From: Bacteroidales bacterium
GTDB lineage: Bacteria; Bacteroidota; Bacteroidia; Bacteroidales; S143-33
Assembly (NCBI GenBank): GCA_027083655.1
Contig: JALWNS010000493.1
Location: forward strand, 1-9,621
Length of the DNA stretch: 9,621 bases
Direction of reading: 5' to 3'
Positions 7,373-9,621 of the stretch are shown piece by piece. Positions within the stretch are counted from its first letter, which is position 1. Every line of letters starts with the position of its first letter. The position numbers were made by a program, and so were the translations under genes. Below the pieces are notes generated by a model, which searched no databases, had not been told where the DNA came from, and worked only from the letters and a program-made list of their open reading frames with translations.

Positions 7373-8215
7373 ATGTACAAAATTGTAGAAAAGGAGATAC
7401 TTGCTCCTAAGATCGGAAAATTTGTTATCGAAGCGCCGGAGATTGCCAAAAGCCGTAAGCCTGGAAACTTCATTATTATCCGAGTGGACCAGAAAGGAGA
7501 ACGCATCCCACTAACCATTGTCGATTCGGACCTTCAGAAGGGAACTATTACGATTATCGCACAGGAGATAGGAGTAACCACAGGTAAATTAATGGACAAA
7601 GAACCAGGCGATTATCTTCTCGACGTTGTAGGTCCTCTTGGGCGGCCTACAGAAATACATAAAGTTGGGACTGTCATGGCGGTTGGAGGAGGTGTAGGTA
7701 TTGCCCCCCTCTATCCTATAGCAAAAGGATTTAAAGAAGCAGGCAACCGCGTTATTTCTGTTATTGCCGCAAAGAATAAAGAGCTTTTAATTTTAGAAAA
7801 AGAGATGCGCGAAGTATCAGATGAGGTTATCATTTACACAGATGACGGTTCATACGGCAAAAAAGGTCTCATTACCGTGGGTATGGAAGAAGTATTGGAG
7901 CGAGAAAAAGTAGACGAAGCAGTGGTTATCGGTCCTGCAATTATGATGAAATTTGCAGCTTTACTCACTAAAAAATATAATGTTAAGACTATTGCTAGTT
8001 TGAACTCTCTGATGGTTGACGGTACAGGTATGTGTGGTGCATGTCGCGTCACAGTTGGTGGACGCACTGTTTTCACGTGTGTTGACGGTCCAGAGTTTGA
8101 TGCTCACCAGATTGATTTTGATGAGCTTCTTACCCGTCTGACACACTACAAAGATCAAGAAGTAAAAGCATACGAAGAATTTTTGCGTACCCGTAATAAG
8201 CAAACTGTTTCCTAA
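7373..8215 (+). CDS. nfnA: NADH-dependent ferredoxin:NADP+ oxidoreductase subunit NfnA
   Basis: NfnA is the small subunit of the bifurcating transhydrogenase NfnAB. It binds FAD, NAD(H) and a [2Fe-2S] cluster, and resembles the dihydroorotate dehydrogenase electron-transfer subunit PyrK. From the ATG at 7373 the protein has 280 residues, the usual size. RIPLTI (44-49) and VGPLGRP (86-92) mark the FAD site, and GGGVGIAPLYPI (105-116) marks the nucleotide-binding fold. D216-G-T-G-M-C221-G-A-C224 and C236 give one aspartate and three cysteines, the ligand set known for Nfn rather than the four cysteines of PyrK. The segment CVDGPEFDAHQID follows. A TTG at 7340 would add 11 residues (starting MFGANSEKNGI) that do not match the family start MYKIVEKEIL, so I prefer the ATG. 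nfnB follows after 29 bp. Confidence 0.94.
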   Translation: MYKIVEKEILAPKIGKFVIEAPEIAKSRKPGNFIIIRVDQKGERIPLTIVDSDLQKGTITIIAQEIGVTTGKLMDKEPGDYLLDVVGPLGRPTEIHKVGTVMAVGGGVGIAPLYPIAKGFKEAGNRVISVIAAKNKELLILEKEMREVSDEVIIYTDDGSYGKKGLITVGMEEVLEREKVDEAVVIGPAIMMKFAALLTKKYNVKTIASLNSLMVDGTGMCGACRVTVGGRTVFTCVDGPEFDAHQIDFDELLTRLTHYKDQEVKAYEEFLRTRNKQTVS

Positions 8216-8244
8216 AACCATTTAACATAAAAAAACAAGAAACC

Positions 8245-9621
8245 ATGAAAGATCTAGAATATTACAAAACCGAAAGAAAAGCACCCTGGCGTGTTGAGCT
8301 ACGTAAGCAAATCAAGGCAAAAGAAAGAACCCTCAAGCCCCGTACCCATATGATTGAGCAGGACCCTCTGGAACGTATTACCAACTTTGCAGAGGTGAAC
8401 CAGGGTCTTACTCCTGAGATGGCAATAGCAGAGGCACAACGTTGCCTTGACTGTCCAGATCCAACATGTGTAGATGGTTGTCCAGTAAACATCAATATAC
8501 CAAAATTCATTAAAAAGATAGAGGCTCAAGACTTTATTGGAGCCATACAGGTAATAAAAGAATCAAACACATTACCTGCAGTGTGTGGGCGAGTATGTCC
8601 ACAGGAGCAACAGTGTGAAGTAAACTGTTTTTATAACACACAACTCAAAAAACCACCAGTTGCCATTGGTTATCTGGAGCGTTTTGCTGCAGATTACGAG
8701 CGTAATAATGGTGCTGGTTCTATACCAGAAATTGAAGAACACAATGGAATAAAGGTTGCTTCTGTTGGCTCAGGTCCTGCTGCTCTTGCCTGGGCTGCAG
8801 ATATGGCACGTTGGGGATATGACGTAACCGTTTTTGAGGCATTACACGAAATAGGTGGAGTTTTAAAATATGGTATCCCCGAATTCCGTCTTCCAAATGA
8901 AATCATTGATTATGAGATAGATACCCTTCGCAAAATGGGGGTAAAATTCAAAACAAACTTTGTAGTTGGCCGTACTGCTTCATTTGATGATTTACGTAAA
9001 CAAGGTTACAAAGCTTTCTTCATTGCATCAGGTGCTGGTTTACCCCGTTTCATGGGTATTCCTGGGGAGAATAGCATTAATATACTGTCGGCCAATGAAT
9101 ACCTTACACGTGTAAATTTGATGAAAGGCTTTAGAGATGATTATGATACGCCTATACCCCATGGCAAGAGTGTAGCTGTTATTGGTGGTGGTAATACTGC
9201 CATGGATGCGGTCCGCACTGCAAAACGCCTGGGAGCAGAACATGCTTATATCATTTACCGCCGTTCTAAGGAAGAGATGCCCGCACGTGTCGAAGAGATA
9301 AAGCATGCAGAGGAAGAAGGTATTGAATTTATCTTCCTGGCTAATCCCAGGGAATACATAGCAGATGAAAACGGACACGTACGCAAGGTTGTTCTTGATA
9401 AAATGAAGCTTGGAGAACCAGATGCTAGTGGCCGCCGCCGTCCTATACCTACTGGCGAGACCTTTGAGTTGGACGTTGATGTTGTTGTCGTAGCCATCGG
9501 TCTTTCTCCAAACCCACTTATTCCCCATGTTGTTCCAGAACTGGAGACAACAAAATGGGGAACATTGGTTGTAAATGATGACATGCAGACTTCGGTAGAA
9601 GACATGTTTGCAGGTGGTGAC
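8245..9621 (+). CDS. nfnB: NADPH-binding subunit NfnB (GltA-like), partial
   Basis: NfnB is the large NfnAB subunit, homologous to the glutamate synthase small chain (GltD) and often annotated gltA. It takes electrons from ferredoxin and reduces NADP+ through its own FAD. The reading frame is open from the ATG at 8245 to the window edge, 459 codons with no stop; the end falls at FAGGD, so probably only a few dozen residues are missing. Two cysteine groups for [4Fe-4S] clusters are C67-C70-C75-C79 and C114-C118-C124-C128. The first dinucleotide site is VGSGPAAL (174-181), with the GGVLKYGIPEFRLP stretch at 204-217. The second is VIGGGNTAMDAVRTAKRLG (312-330), followed by YRRSKEEMPAR (338-348). 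Pairing with nfnA argues for Nfn rather than a true glutamate synthase; no gltB-type large subunit is visible. Confidence 0.95.
   Translation, partial: MKDLEYYKTERKAPWRVELRKQIKAKERTLKPRTHMIEQDPLERITNFAEVNQGLTPEMAIAEAQRCLDCPDPTCVDGCPVNINIPKFIKKIEAQDFIGAIQVIKESNTLPAVCGRVCPQEQQCEVNCFYNTQLKKPPVAIGYLERFAADYERNNGAGSIPEIEEHNGIKVASVGSGPAALAWAADMARWGYDVTVFEALHEIGGVLKYGIPEFRLPNEIIDYEIDTLRKMGVKFKTNFVVGRTASFDDLRKQGYKAFFIASGAGLPRFMGIPGENSINILSANEYLTRVNLMKGFRDDYDTPIPHGKSVAVIGGGNTAMDAVRTAKRLGAEHAYIIYRRSKEEMPARVEEIKHAEEEGIEFIFLANPREYIADENGHVRKVVLDKMKLGEPDASGRRRPIPTGETFELDVDVVVVAIGLSPNPLIPHVVPELETTKWGTLVVNDDMQTSVEDMFAGGD

Noticed and set aside
9040..9528. A 162-codon minus-strand open frame opposite nfnB
   Set aside because: It lies antisense to the second nucleotide-binding domain of nfnB, shows no protein family features, and overlaps another antisense frame; it is a by-product of the nfnB codon pattern.
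8245..9621. nfnB read as the small chain of a true glutamate synthase
   Set aside because: The family is shared, but the direct pairing with an nfnA carrying the Asp plus three-Cys [2Fe-2S] motif, and the absence of a large glutamate synthase subunit, favour NfnB. The gene cannot be judged beyond the window edge.

Overview
The window reads as a piece of a Bacteroidota chromosome, most likely an anaerobe of the Bacteroidales type. This rests on moderately AT-rich DNA, A-rich translation starts with no clear Shine-Dalgarno, the gene order rseC-rnfB-rnfC-rnfD-rnfG-rnfE-rnfA, and a long RnfB of 289 residues with many cysteines. The taxonomic call is inference; no rRNA or marker gene is present.

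Layout from left to right. Positions 1-250 are AT-rich and hold no supported gene apart from a strong, perfect 15-bp hairpin (173-208) that ends the Rnf operon and is probably bidirectional. Positions 251-5803, minus strand, hold a complete seven-gene operon, read right to left: rseC, rnfB, rnfC, rnfD, rnfG, rnfE, rnfA. Gaps are 6-41 bp. Positions 5892-7238, minus strand, encode a leucine-rich-repeat lipoprotein of unknown function, 88 bp upstream of rseC. Positions 7239-7372 are a very AT-rich divergent promoter region. From 7373 to the right edge, plus strand, lies an nfnA-nfnB pair, with nfnB cut by the window end.

The two systems share substrates. Rnf is a membrane complex that oxidises reduced ferredoxin with NAD+ and moves Na+ or H+ across the membrane; it can also run in reverse. 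NfnAB is a soluble, electron-bifurcating enzyme that links NADH, reduced ferredoxin and NADPH. Placed back to back, they would set the balance between the ferredoxin, NADH and NADPH pools and the ion gradient. All the cofactor-binding residues I looked for are present: the RnfA/RnfE membrane cysteines, the FMN-accepting threonines of RnfD and RnfG, the ferredoxin cysteines of RnfB and RnfC, and the FAD, [2Fe-2S] and [4Fe-4S] motifs of NfnA and NfnB.

I see no mobile element, CRISPR array, tRNA or rRNA, and no clearly new system. The least explained part is the LRR lipoprotein between the two redox loci. Other points worth a second look are a shared RCA-ATG start context in all seven operon genes, an alanine variant of the RnfG flavinylation motif, and a small palindrome just upstream of rseC.
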